DNA from: Bacteroidaceae bacterium
Lineage (GTDB): Bacteria; Bacteroidota; Bacteroidia; Bacteroidales; Bacteroidaceae
Direction of reading: 5' to 3'
DNA length: 36,991 nt
Assembly: GCA_017617335.1 (NCBI GenBank)
Contig: JAFZWK010000031.1
Span: forward strand, 1 to 36,991
Shown here one piece after another: positions 8,060-15,321 of the stretch. Under the pieces are notes generated by a model that saw nothing but the letters and a program-made list of their open reading frames with translations, had not been told where the DNA came from and ran no database searches. Position numbers and translations under genes: made by a program. Numbering within the stretch: position 1 is the first letter of the stretch; each line of letters starts with the position of its first letter.

Positions 8060-8064
8060 CAAAC

Positions 8065-8140
8065 GCGGAAATAGCTCAGTTGGTAGAGCACAACCTTGCC
8101 AAGGTTGGGGTCGCGAGTTCGAGTCTCGTTTTCCGCTCCA
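8065..8140 (+). tRNA. tRNA-Gly (anticodon GCC), CCA encoded
   Basis: Acceptor arms GCGGAAA and TTTCCGC pair perfectly, the D stem is GCTC/GAGC, and the anticodon arm CAACC-TTGCCAA-GGTTG carries GCC. Discriminator T at 8137 is followed by an encoded CCA (8138-8140), which the other tRNAs here lack. Confidence 0.95.
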
Positions 8141-8145
8141 TATAC

Positions 8146-8220
8146 GGTGCGTTAGTTCAGTCTGGTTAGAATACATGCCTGTCACGCATGGGGTCACGGG
8201 TTCGAGCCCCGTACGCACCG
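8146..8220 (+). tRNA. tRNA-Asp (anticodon GTC), copy 1
   Basis: Acceptor arms GGTGCGT and ACGCACC pair perfectly and the discriminator is G, as expected for tRNA-Asp. The anticodon arm CATGC-CTGTCAC-GCATG carries GTC. It is the last gene of the cluster and is followed at once by a terminator. A second copy lies at 11272-11345. Confidence 0.95.
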
Positions 8221-8226
8221 CAAGAG

Positions 8227-8252
8227 AGAGAGTCCAAGAGGCTCTCTTTTTT
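8227..8252 (+). terminator. Intrinsic terminator after the tRNA cluster
   Basis: AGAGAG (8227-8232) pairs with CTCTCT (8242-8247), the stem extended by CC/GG around an AAGA loop with one bulged T, followed by a T run (8247-8252). The same hairpin follows the second tRNA-Asp gene. Confidence 0.8.
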
Positions 8253-8333
8253 GTTTTCAATCATTGCTGCCTGTCCCACGTTCCTGAAAGAGGTGACGAG
8301 GAGAAAAAGGGAGTGATAAAAAGGTCTAAGGGT

Positions 8334-10181
8334 ATGAAGAAACGTACTTTCCTGTTGTGGATACTCTTCTTTGTAGGCATCGCTTCTGAAGCTAAGCGTC
8401 AGGAGCCGATTGTCTATGTGGACATGAGATACACGCTGAGGGCTGACTACAAAGACAGTTTGGCTGTAGTGGGTGTGTGGGATGATTTGCATGCCATAAG
8501 CGCATTACAGGGCATCGTGAACAGGGATGAGCCTCGCTTATATATAGAATATGTGGAAACCCACGGAACCAGTATCGATGCCTATTGGTGGAACCGTTAT
8601 CGTCGTGAGGGAGAATGGTTGGCTGGGCGCGATACGATACGTTTGCAAAGTGTGGAGGAGGCTGTTCGTCATTTCCGTCATTTTCTTCGTGGTGTGGTAG
8701 CCTATGACTCGAATGTGGCTTCCACAAGCAATGTGGCAAGCACCTTGGCTGGTTTGGAGAATCTGTTGCCCTTGCGTTGGGATGCTCGTCCAGGTTCTCT
8801 TTATCAGAGGTTGACCAGTGGCGAGGATGCCTTGGAGGTGAGGGAATGGCTGGTGAAAAGCGACGGCAGTTCTCTTTTTACAGGTAAGGGTCAGATTCCT
8901 GGCACGCAGCGGGCTTCCTCTGGAAGTAAGAAATGCGATCCCTATCTATGGGTGGTGGAGCGATACATGAAGACAGGTCGGCTGGATGGACGCTATGCAG
9001 GATTCTATCAGGATCAATTTTGGCGCAAGAAACCCCTGAACTCTTCTCCCAATCATCACACGCTTACCAATCATGACTTCTTTATCAGCCGCAGGGCTTT
9101 CTTCTTCGATCTGTCCCCTTGGGCTGATGAGGCTACTGACGAAACGAGTCAACCCGTAGGGACTGATTACCGCACTTTGTGTGAGATGCTGCAGGAAGCG
9201 CATAACCTGAGACGTGGCTCCCAGCCTTGCTACATCGGAGGTTTCCCTGAGTGGGCCTACAAATATACGAAACGTACTGGAGGCAAACATGAGGATGTGG
9301 CCACAGAATGGCAGTTTGCCGAGTTGATCAGCAGATACATGGCTTTCAAGGATGCTGACGCGATTGGATATGGTGCTTTGGCCAACGCGTCGTTCTGGCA
9401 ACATTTTCCTTTGAAGAAACGTTATACCCAACTTTGGACCACTCGAAAGAAACTGAAGAAAGCAGGTTATCTGCAAGCCGGCGGAAAAGTAGACACGAGT
9501 CGCAACTACGTGATTATCTATGTGGGTGATTATGATGCCTCGTCGTGGGTGTCACAACGTACGCCTGATTTGTGGGACAATCCCCATCGAGGAGAAATGC
9601 CCATGATGTGGTGTATCAGTCCCGTGCTGTCGGAGCGTGTACCTCATGTGTTGCACAATTTCCGAACGACTGCTAGCCCTAATGATTACTTTGCTGCAGC
9701 CGACAACGGAGCCGGTTATCTGATGCCTGGTGTCGTGGAGCAGGAGGGTGCCAAGGAAGACATGGATACTTGGAGGCGTCATTGTACCAAATATTACAGG
9801 AAATGGGGACTGAGCGTGACGGGCTTTATCATCGATGGAAATGGTCCTGCCATGAAGGAGAAAGCGTTGGATGCTTATCGAAAATTCAGCTACAATGGGA
9901 TTGTTCCTCAAAAGTGTGAAGTCATCAGCAACTATCGGGGCATGCCTGTGTTGAGGTCAGATTATGATCTCGTTTCTAACGATCCCAAGGAGGCAGCCAA
10001 GGTTTTGGTAGAACGAATTCATTTGCGTGAAGGTGTGCCTTTCCATTGGTTCCGCATCATCCTGAAGAGTCCTGAGTGGTACGTGAACCTTATAGAGGAA
10101 GCCAAGCGTCTGGATCCCAGCATCGAGTTGGTAGATATGCCTACCTTCTTTGAGTTGATGAAGGTCTATACTCAAAACTGA
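8334..10181 (+). CDS. Exported GxGYxYP-family putative glycoside hydrolase
   Basis: The ATG at 8334 is chosen because it opens a signal peptide (MKKRTFLLWILFFVGIASEA); the frame runs back into tRNA-Asp, so earlier starts are impossible in practice. The 615-aa product has an N-terminal domain (about 25-230, with SALQGIVNRDEPRLYI) and a C-terminal domain with the family signature in the form GAGYLMP at 459-465. This layout fits the GxGYxYP_N/GxGYxYP_C proteins (PF16216/PF14323), described as putative glycoside hydrolases of Bacteroidetes. Conserved Trp, Asp and His positions (for example DNGAGY and WFRIILKSPEW) suggest an active barrel, but substrate is unknown. It sits with the DUF4886 gene between two tRNA-Asp copies and is probably co-transcribed with it (56-base gap). 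Confidence 0.75.
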   Translation: MKKRTFLLWILFFVGIASEAKRQEPIVYVDMRYTLRADYKDSLAVVGVWDDLHAISALQGIVNRDEPRLYIEYVETHGTSIDAYWWNRYRREGEWLAGRDTIRLQSVEEAVRHFRHFLRGVVAYDSNVASTSNVASTLAGLENLLPLRWDARPGSLYQRLTSGEDALEVREWLVKSDGSSLFTGKGQIPGTQRASSGSKKCDPYLWVVERYMKTGRLDGRYAGFYQDQFWRKKPLNSSPNHHTLTNHDFFISRRAFFFDLSPWADEATDETSQPVGTDYRTLCEMLQEAHNLRRGSQPCYIGGFPEWAYKYTKRTGGKHEDVATEWQFAELISRYMAFKDADAIGYGALANASFWQHFPLKKRYTQLWTTRKKLKKAGYLQAGGKVDTSRNYVIIYVGDYDASSWVSQRTPDLWDNPHRGEMPMMWCISPVLSERVPHVLHNFRTTASPNDYFAAADNGAGYLMPGVVEQEGAKEDMDTWRRHCTKYYRKWGLSVTGFIIDGNGPAMKEKALDAYRKFSYNGIVPQKCEVISNYRGMPVLRSDYDLVSNDPKEAAKVLVERIHLREGVPFHWFRIILKSPEWYVNLIEEAKRLDPSIELVDMPTFFELMKVYTQN

Positions 10182-10237
10182 TTCTTGCGAGAAAGAGAAG
10201 TAAAATAAAGTCCATATTAAGAAAAAAAGGAGATAAT

Positions 10238-11155
10238 ATGAAGAAGAGGATATTGACCCTGTTAATGGCATCTATGTTGACATTTGTGTTCGCGTGGGCT
10301 GCCGATGCTCCTCATGTGCGAGTTTTGTCGATAGGTAACTCATTCAGCAGAGATGCTTTCAGCTATGTGCCGTTTCTCATCGAGGAACTGGTGCCAGGAG
10401 CTGAGGTTGATTTTGGAATCCTGTATATTGGCGGCTGCCGACTGAGTCTTCATTACAGCAATCTGATAGAAGAGAAACCTGCCTATGAGTTTGATCGTTA
10501 TCACACAGGCGACGGGCATTGGACCATGACTCGTGACGTTAGCATCCAACAGGGCTTAGCCAGCGAAGATTGGGATATCGTGATCCTGCAACAGCAAAGT
10601 GGAGATTCCCGTTACTATTACACCTATCAACCCTATCTGAATGACTTGCTCGAGTACATCCATACTCAGAAACCAAATGCCACCCTGGCTTGGCTTCTTA
10701 CACAAGCTTATGGAACAGGACACAAACCTTTGGGCGACATGACTTCTGACGAGATGTGGGCTCGCACGGATGAGGCCAGCCAGCGCGTTCTGGACGAAAC
10801 CATCGTGAGTCTGTTGATTCCTGCAGGTACGGCTATCCAGAATGCCCGCTATACCATTCTGGATCATTTCGGAAAAGCACAGCATCTGACGAACGATGGC
10901 TATCACTTGCATGAAGGCATTCCTCCATTGATAGAAGGTTTGGTGACGACGGAGGGCATCATGAGCGTGTATGGTGTAGATGTGGATGTCGAGAAGAGTC
11001 AATTGAAGATTACTCATGATTGGTGGATCGACAAGAAGACACCTCAGCCTAATGGTAAACCAGAGGAAGCCACAGACGAAGAATACGCGATAGCAAGACG
11101 TTGTGCAAAATGGGCATTAGAACATCCCTATCAAATCAGCGTAGTGGAAGAATAA
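10238..11155 (+). CDS. Exported DUF4886 SGNH-like hydrolase
   Basis: The 305-aa product has a signal peptide (MKKRILTLLMASMLTFVFAW, then AA). Its first motif, SIGNSFSRD with Ser35 or Ser37 after Gly33-Asn34, and its late motif DGYHL with Asp220 and His223, match the Ser and Asp-x-x-His positions of SGNH/GDSL-type esterases; WDIVILQQQSGD supplies the middle block. This is the pattern of DUF4886 (PF16227). A deacetylase or esterase acting on acetylated polysaccharide is the likely role. The ATG has an AGGAG five bases upstream. It follows the GxGYxYP gene by 56 bases, and the pair lies between two tRNA-Asp genes, so the two enzymes may act on the same glycan. Confidence 0.75.
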   Translation: MKKRILTLLMASMLTFVFAWAADAPHVRVLSIGNSFSRDAFSYVPFLIEELVPGAEVDFGILYIGGCRLSLHYSNLIEEKPAYEFDRYHTGDGHWTMTRDVSIQQGLASEDWDIVILQQQSGDSRYYYTYQPYLNDLLEYIHTQKPNATLAWLLTQAYGTGHKPLGDMTSDEMWARTDEASQRVLDETIVSLLIPAGTAIQNARYTILDHFGKAQHLTNDGYHLHEGIPPLIEGLVTTEGIMSVYGVDVDVEKSQLKITHDWWIDKKTPQPNGKPEEATDEEYAIARRCAKWALEHPYQISVVEE

Positions 11156-11220
11156 GCGGTATAGAGAACCTATTATTGAGGTATAAAATTGCTATAAGCT
11201 GAGAAATTCTTGTATAAAAG

Positions 11221-11252
11221 TTTGTATGTGTCAAGGAAAAGAAGTATCTTTG
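11221..11252 (+). promoter_or_regulatory. Promoter of the second tRNA-Asp gene
   Basis: TTTG (11221-11224), 20 bases, then TATCTTTG (11245-11252) match the consensus. The TTTGCACTCGC that follows is identical to that at the tRNA-cluster promoter (7730-7740), suggesting the promoter was copied together with the tRNA. Confidence 0.75.
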
Positions 11253-11271
11253 CACTCGCTTAACGCAAGAA

Positions 11272-11345
11272 GGTGTGTTAGTTCAGCTGGTTAGAATACA
11301 TGCCTGTCACGCATGGGGTCACGGGTTCGAGTCCCGTACACACCG
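11272..11345 (+). tRNA. tRNA-Asp (anticodon GTC), copy 2
   Basis: It differs from copy 1 by a compensated acceptor pair (GGTGTGT/ACACACC instead of GGTGCGT/ACGCACC), one base in the T stem and a D loop one base shorter. The anticodon arm and discriminator G are unchanged, so it should be functional. It has its own promoter and the same terminator as copy 1. Confidence 0.95.
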
Positions 11346-11349
11346 CAGA

Positions 11350-11377
11350 AGAGAGTCCAAGAGGCTCTCTTTTTTTA
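11350..11377 (+). terminator. Intrinsic terminator after tRNA-Asp copy 2
   Basis: AGAGAG (11350-11355) and CTCTCT (11365-11370) with inner CC/GG and an AAGA loop, followed by seven T residues (11371-11377). It is nearly identical to the terminator at 8227-8252. Confidence 0.8.
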
Positions 11378-11387
11378 TGTGTTGTTT

Positions 11388-11419
11388 TTTGGTTGATTGC
11401 TAAAAAAAACTTATTTTTG
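11388..11419 (+). promoter_or_regulatory. Promoter of the GH16 gene
   Basis: TTTG (11388-11391), a 20-base spacer and TATTTTTG (11412-11419) fit the Bacteroidota consensus, 28 bases before the ATG at 11448. Confidence 0.7.
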
Positions 11420-11447
11420 CAAACAGAATCAATAATTTAATAAGAAA

Positions 11448-12233
11448 ATGAAGAAGATTGCATTACTGGCTATGCTGATGTTTGCCTGTGTAACTATGAT
11501 GGCAGGCAGTTATGTGCCCAAGGGATACAAGCTTGTGTGGAAAGATGAATTCAAAGGTCAGGAGTTGAGTCCTGATTGGACTATCATAGAGAAACCTGCA
11601 GGATGGGTGAACCATGAGCTTCAGAACTATGTGAGAGAAGATCCTGAAGGTATATCGCCTATACAGGTTTATGATGGCACCCTGAAGATCTCGGCCTACA
11701 GAGCCAATGATGGTAAGATATACAGCGGTAGAATAAATGCTTGCCGCCAGACTGGTTGGCAATATGGATACATGGAAGCCCGCATCAAGTTGCCTACAGG
11801 AAAAGGGACTTGGCCCGCATTCTGGATGATGCCTGTCGAAGGTGGACGCTGGCCTGCTTGTGGCGAGATAGACATCATGGAAGAGATAGGAGGTGATCCC
11901 AATATGATTCATTCTACTATTCATACCCGCAAGTATAACAACACAGGAACACCCATCGAGAATGGTCATCGTATTGTGGAGGGTGCAGAGGGTAATTTCC
12001 ATGTGTACGGTATGGAATGGACTGCCGAACACATGCTTTTCTATGTGGATGGTGAGCAATTATTGGAATATAAGAATGAAGGAACGGTAGATGCTTGGCC
12101 TTTCGATAAGCCTTTCTACACCATCCTGAACTTGGCTTGGGGTGGCGATTGGGGAGGTAGTCGTGGTGTAGACGATGAAGCATTGCCCATCACGATGGAA
12201 GTGGATTACGTACGTGTATATCAAAAGAAGTAG
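11448..12233 (+). CDS. Exported GH16 endo-beta-glucanase (laminarinase-like)
   Basis: The 261-aa product has a signal peptide (MKKIALLAMLMFACVTMMAG) and one compact GH16 domain. The catalytic motif EIDIMEEIG gives Glu140 as nucleophile, Asp142 as helper and Glu145 as acid/base. LVWKDEFKG at the N-terminus, WPAFWMMP before the active site, and ILNLAWGGDWGG with VDYVRVYQ at the end are typical of bacterial beta-1,3- or mixed-linkage glucanases (GH16_3 type). It hydrolyses internal beta-glucan linkages at the surface or in the periplasm. There is no SusCD system or binding module alongside. It has its own promoter after the tRNA-Asp terminator, and radA starts 11 bases after its stop, so radA may be read from the same transcript. 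Confidence 0.92.
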   Translation: MKKIALLAMLMFACVTMMAGSYVPKGYKLVWKDEFKGQELSPDWTIIEKPAGWVNHELQNYVREDPEGISPIQVYDGTLKISAYRANDGKIYSGRINACRQTGWQYGYMEARIKLPTGKGTWPAFWMMPVEGGRWPACGEIDIMEEIGGDPNMIHSTIHTRKYNNTGTPIENGHRIVEGAEGNFHVYGMEWTAEHMLFYVDGEQLLEYKNEGTVDAWPFDKPFYTILNLAWGGDWGGSRGVDDEALPITMEVDYVRVYQKK

Positions 12234-12244
12234 TAAGTAGCAAG

Positions 12245-13657
12245 ATGGCATCGAAGGACAAGAGTGTTTATGTCTGCGACTATTGTGGTCAGGAAAGTGT
12301 AAGATGGGTAGGGAAGTGTCCTTCCTGTGGCCGATGGAACACGATGAAGGAACTAACTATCCGTAGCGAGAAGCCTGTGAGTGGAGCAGTTCGGGCTGCC
12401 CTGAAAGCTGCTGGCGTGGAGGATGATAACCGTCCACGTCCCATTCATGTGAATGATATCCATGCCGACGAGACACCAAGAATGGATATGCATGATGTGG
12501 AGCTGAATCGTGTTCTGGGAGGTGGCTTGGTTCATGGTAGTCTGGTCTTGCTGGGTGGTGAGCCTGGAATCGGGAAAAGCACTTTGATTCTGCAGACAGT
12601 ACTGAACCTGAGGGGCAAAAAGATTCTTTATGTAAGTGGGGAGGAGAGTGCCCGTCAATTGAAGTTGAGAGCTGACAGACTAAAGAAAGGGAAAAAAGAC
12701 AATGTCGAGGCAGAAAGTGATCTGTTGGTTCTTTGTGAGACCAATTTGGAACAAATCTTTCTGCAAATTGAGGAAACGCAGCCTGATTTGGTGGTGATAG
12801 ATTCTATTCAAACTATTCAGACGGATAGTGTGGAGTCCAGCCCAGGCAGTCTCACGCAGATACGTGAATGTGCTGCCAGCTTGTTGAAATATGCTAAAGG
12901 CGGGGGCGTGTCGATTCTGTTGATTGGACATATCAACAAAGAAGGTTCCTTGGCAGGTCCAAAGGTGTTGGAACACATTGTGGATACTGTGCTGCAGTTT
13001 GAGGGCGATCAGCACTACATGTATCGTATTCTGAGGAGTATAAAAAACAGATTTGGAAGCACCAGCGAATTGGGTATTTATGAGATGCGTCACGATGGCT
13101 TGCGTCAGGTCTCGAATCCCAGCGAGTTGCTTTTGACGGATAATCGGGAAGGTCTGTCAGGTGTTGCTATTGCTGGTGCAATCGAGGGTGTTCGTCCTTT
13201 CCTGATAGAGACTCAGGCTTTAGTCAGTACGGCAGCTTATGGAACAGCTCAAAGAAGTACGACAGGTTTCGATGGACGAAGGTTGAACATGCTGTTGGCT
13301 GTTCTGGAGAAGAGGGTGGGATTCAAGCTGGCTCAGAAGGATGTCTTCCTGAACATTGCTGGCGGTTTACGCGTGACAGACCCAGCCATTGACTTGAGTG
13401 TAATAGCTGCCGTATTGAGCAGCAATGTTGATACTCCTATCGATAGTGATGTCTGCTTGGCAGGCGAAGTGGGACTGAGTGGCGAGATACGTCCTGTAGC
13501 CAGAATAGAGCAAAGAATAGCGGAAGCTCAGAAACTGGGTTTCCGACGGATTGTTCTCCCTTCCAGAAACCTGTATGGTATAGATCCCAGACAATATAGT
13601 ATAGAATTGGTGCCAGTAAAGAAGGTAGCGGATGCTGTACGTGAATTATTTGGCTAA
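12245..13657 (+). CDS. radA: DNA repair protein RadA
   Basis: The 470-aa product has every RadA hallmark. These are the N-terminal four-Cys zinc motif (C11, C14, C25, C28), the Walker A GGEPGIGKST (104-113), a Walker B region LVVIDSIQTI, the RadA-specific KNRFG at 267-271, and a C-terminal Lon-like domain (about 300-470, with GLSGEIRPVARIEQRI). RadA is a DNA-dependent ATPase that drives branch migration in recombinational repair and, in other bacteria, natural transformation. It begins 11 bases after the GH16 gene, probably by read-through. Its last 12 bases overlap the end of the convergent oxidoreductase gene. Confidence 0.96.
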   Translation: MASKDKSVYVCDYCGQESVRWVGKCPSCGRWNTMKELTIRSEKPVSGAVRAALKAAGVEDDNRPRPIHVNDIHADETPRMDMHDVELNRVLGGGLVHGSLVLLGGEPGIGKSTLILQTVLNLRGKKILYVSGEESARQLKLRADRLKKGKKDNVEAESDLLVLCETNLEQIFLQIEETQPDLVVIDSIQTIQTDSVESSPGSLTQIRECAASLLKYAKGGGVSILLIGHINKEGSLAGPKVLEHIVDTVLQFEGDQHYMYRILRSIKNRFGSTSELGIYEMRHDGLRQVSNPSELLLTDNREGLSGVAIAGAIEGVRPFLIETQALVSTAAYGTAQRSTTGFDGRRLNMLLAVLEKRVGFKLAQKDVFLNIAGGLRVTDPAIDLSVIAAVLSSNVDTPIDSDVCLAGEVGLSGEIRPVARIEQRIAEAQKLGFRRIVLPSRNLYGIDPRQYSIELVPVKKVADAVRELFG

Positions 13658-15211
13658 GAAGGCTGCTGCCGCTTCGGCACAACGCTCACCATCAATTCCA
13701 GCACTAACAATCCCTCCTGCATAGCCTGCACCCTCGCCACAGGGAAAGAGTCCTTGGATAGTGACATGCTGAAGTGTTTCCTTGTCTCGCACAATGCGTA
13801 CAGGGCTACTGGTACGGGTTTCCACACCTATCACAGTGGCATCGGATGTGAGGAAACCATGCTTTTGCTTTCCCATAATGCGAAATGCTTGACGAAGCCG
13901 ATCGCTGACAAATTTTGGAATCCAGAAATGAAGAGGACTTGCAAGGAGTCCAGGCGCGTAGGAAGAAGGATTGAGGTCGGCAGAGAGGCGACCATTGACA
14001 AAATCTGTCATGCGTTGCGCTGGAGCCGTCTGCTTTTGGTTTCCTTGAAGCCAGCTTTGACGCTCCAGTTCCTCTTGGAAATACATCATGATGAGTGGGT
14101 CATCTTGTGACGTCGCAGAAGGAATGTCAACAGGATGAAGTTCAACTACCATACCTGCGTTGCTCCATTTCCCACCACGATTGCTGGGACTCATTCCATT
14201 AACAACAATCTGTTGGGGACCACTGGCGGCAGGTACAACGGAACCTCCAGGGCACATGCAGAAGCTGTATACTCCACGTCCATCCACTTGCTGAACCATG
14301 CTATATTCGGCGGCAGGAAGCCATTTCCCACGGCCCTGACGATTATGATACTGAATTTGATCAATCAACGATGCAGGGTGTTCCAAGCGAACACCAACGG
14401 CCAATCCCTTAGCTTCAATATGTATTTTATTCTTGGCTAGCCATCGATAAACATCACGGGCAGAATGTCCAGTAGCCAAAATGACAGCTTGGGCAGAAAT
14501 GGTGGAAAGGTGTCCACTCGATTCTACCTCGATGCCAGTCACACTGTCTTTCTCGATAAGGATGGAAGTCATTTTCGATTGGAAACGGACTTCGCCACCA
14601 CATCGCAAGATGGTGTTACGCATGTTCTCAATGATTCGAGGGAGTTTGTCAGTTCCAATATGAGGATGTGCATCCACCAATATGTTGGGACTTGCTCCAT
14701 GCTGAACGAATACATTTAGAATTTTCTCGCAGTTTCCACGTTTCTTGCTGCGCGTATAGAGTTTGCCATCGCTGTAAGCTCCAGCACCACCTTCACCAAA
14801 GGAGTAATTGCTCTCAGGATCCACGTTTTGGTCAATATGGATGCGGGCAATATCTTTCTTTCGTGTGTGAACATCCTTGCCTCGCTCTACGACAATGGGA
14901 CGATACTTCAATTCAATCAAATGCAGGGCTGCGAAGAGTCCGCCAGGGCCAGTTCCTACGACAATCACTTCAGGGCAATCGCTCACATCGTGATAAGAGG
15001 TGGGAGTATATTCCAGCTCCTCGGGTTGCTCATCCACGTAGGCACGGATGGTGAGATTCACGAAAATTGTCCTTTGCCGAGCATCGATACTGCGCTTGAT
15101 TATGCGGACAGCATTGGCTTGTAGCCCCTTTTCGCGGTCTAAATACGAGATGATGGATTGCTCGTTGTATGCCACCTCTGGTAAAACTCTAAGATTTAAT
15201 TCGTGGGTCAT
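13646..15211 (-). CDS. FAD-dependent oxidoreductase (COG2509-type)
   Basis: The 521-aa product has an N-terminal domain of about 75 residues containing RIIKRSIDARQ, then a Rossmann FAD-binding motif VIVVGTGPGGLFAALHL with G86-x-G88-x-x-G91. Further on are FGEGGAGAYSDGKLYTRS, a second dinucleotide-type block ending in AVILATGHSARD, and the C-terminal FPCGEGAGYAGGIVSAGIDG that closes on FAD. This matches the widely conserved, uncharacterised FAD-dependent dehydrogenases of COG2509. The substrate is unknown. It is a single gene with its own -7 element, divergent from thrA, and overlaps the 3' end of radA by 12 bases. Confidence 0.85.
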   Translation of the reverse strand: MTHELNLRVLPEVAYNEQSIISYLDREKGLQANAVRIIKRSIDARQRTIFVNLTIRAYVDEQPEELEYTPTSYHDVSDCPEVIVVGTGPGGLFAALHLIELKYRPIVVERGKDVHTRKKDIARIHIDQNVDPESNYSFGEGGAGAYSDGKLYTRSKKRGNCEKILNVFVQHGASPNILVDAHPHIGTDKLPRIIENMRNTILRCGGEVRFQSKMTSILIEKDSVTGIEVESSGHLSTISAQAVILATGHSARDVYRWLAKNKIHIEAKGLAVGVRLEHPASLIDQIQYHNRQGRGKWLPAAEYSMVQQVDGRGVYSFCMCPGGSVVPAASGPQQIVVNGMSPSNRGGKWSNAGMVVELHPVDIPSATSQDDPLIMMYFQEELERQSWLQGNQKQTAPAQRMTDFVNGRLSADLNPSSYAPGLLASPLHFWIPKFVSDRLRQAFRIMGKQKHGFLTSDATVIGVETRTSSPVRIVRDKETLQHVTIQGLFPCGEGAGYAGGIVSAGIDGERCAEAAAAFLAK

Positions 15212-15231
15212 GCTTTGAATGAAATACTCAG

Positions 15232-15239
15232 CAAAAGTA
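15232..15239 (-). promoter_or_regulatory. -7 element of the FAD oxidoreductase gene
   Basis: On the minus strand TACTTTTG fits TAnnTTTG, about 21 bases before the ATG at 15211. No TTTG was seen at the expected -33 distance. Confidence 0.5.
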
Positions 15240-15281
15240 CAAATAATTTTTCTTTTGGTTAGATAATTGGGATTTTATTGC

Positions 15282-15289
15282 TATTTTTG
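15282..15289 (+). promoter_or_regulatory. -7 element of the threonine operon
   Basis: TATTTTTG fits TAnnTTTG and is followed by C as at other start sites here. A TTTG at 15254-15257 is 24 bases upstream, longer than usual. The resulting leader of about 25 bases is too short for a threonine-type attenuator. Confidence 0.5.
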
Positions 15290-15321
15290 CACAAATTTTG
15301 TTGAATAGGATAGTTTGAGGG

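Noticed and set aside
15290-15321. Threonine attenuator or riboswitch upstream of thrA
   Set aside because: The leader between the -7 element and the start codon is only about 30 bases, with no leader peptide or alternative hairpins.
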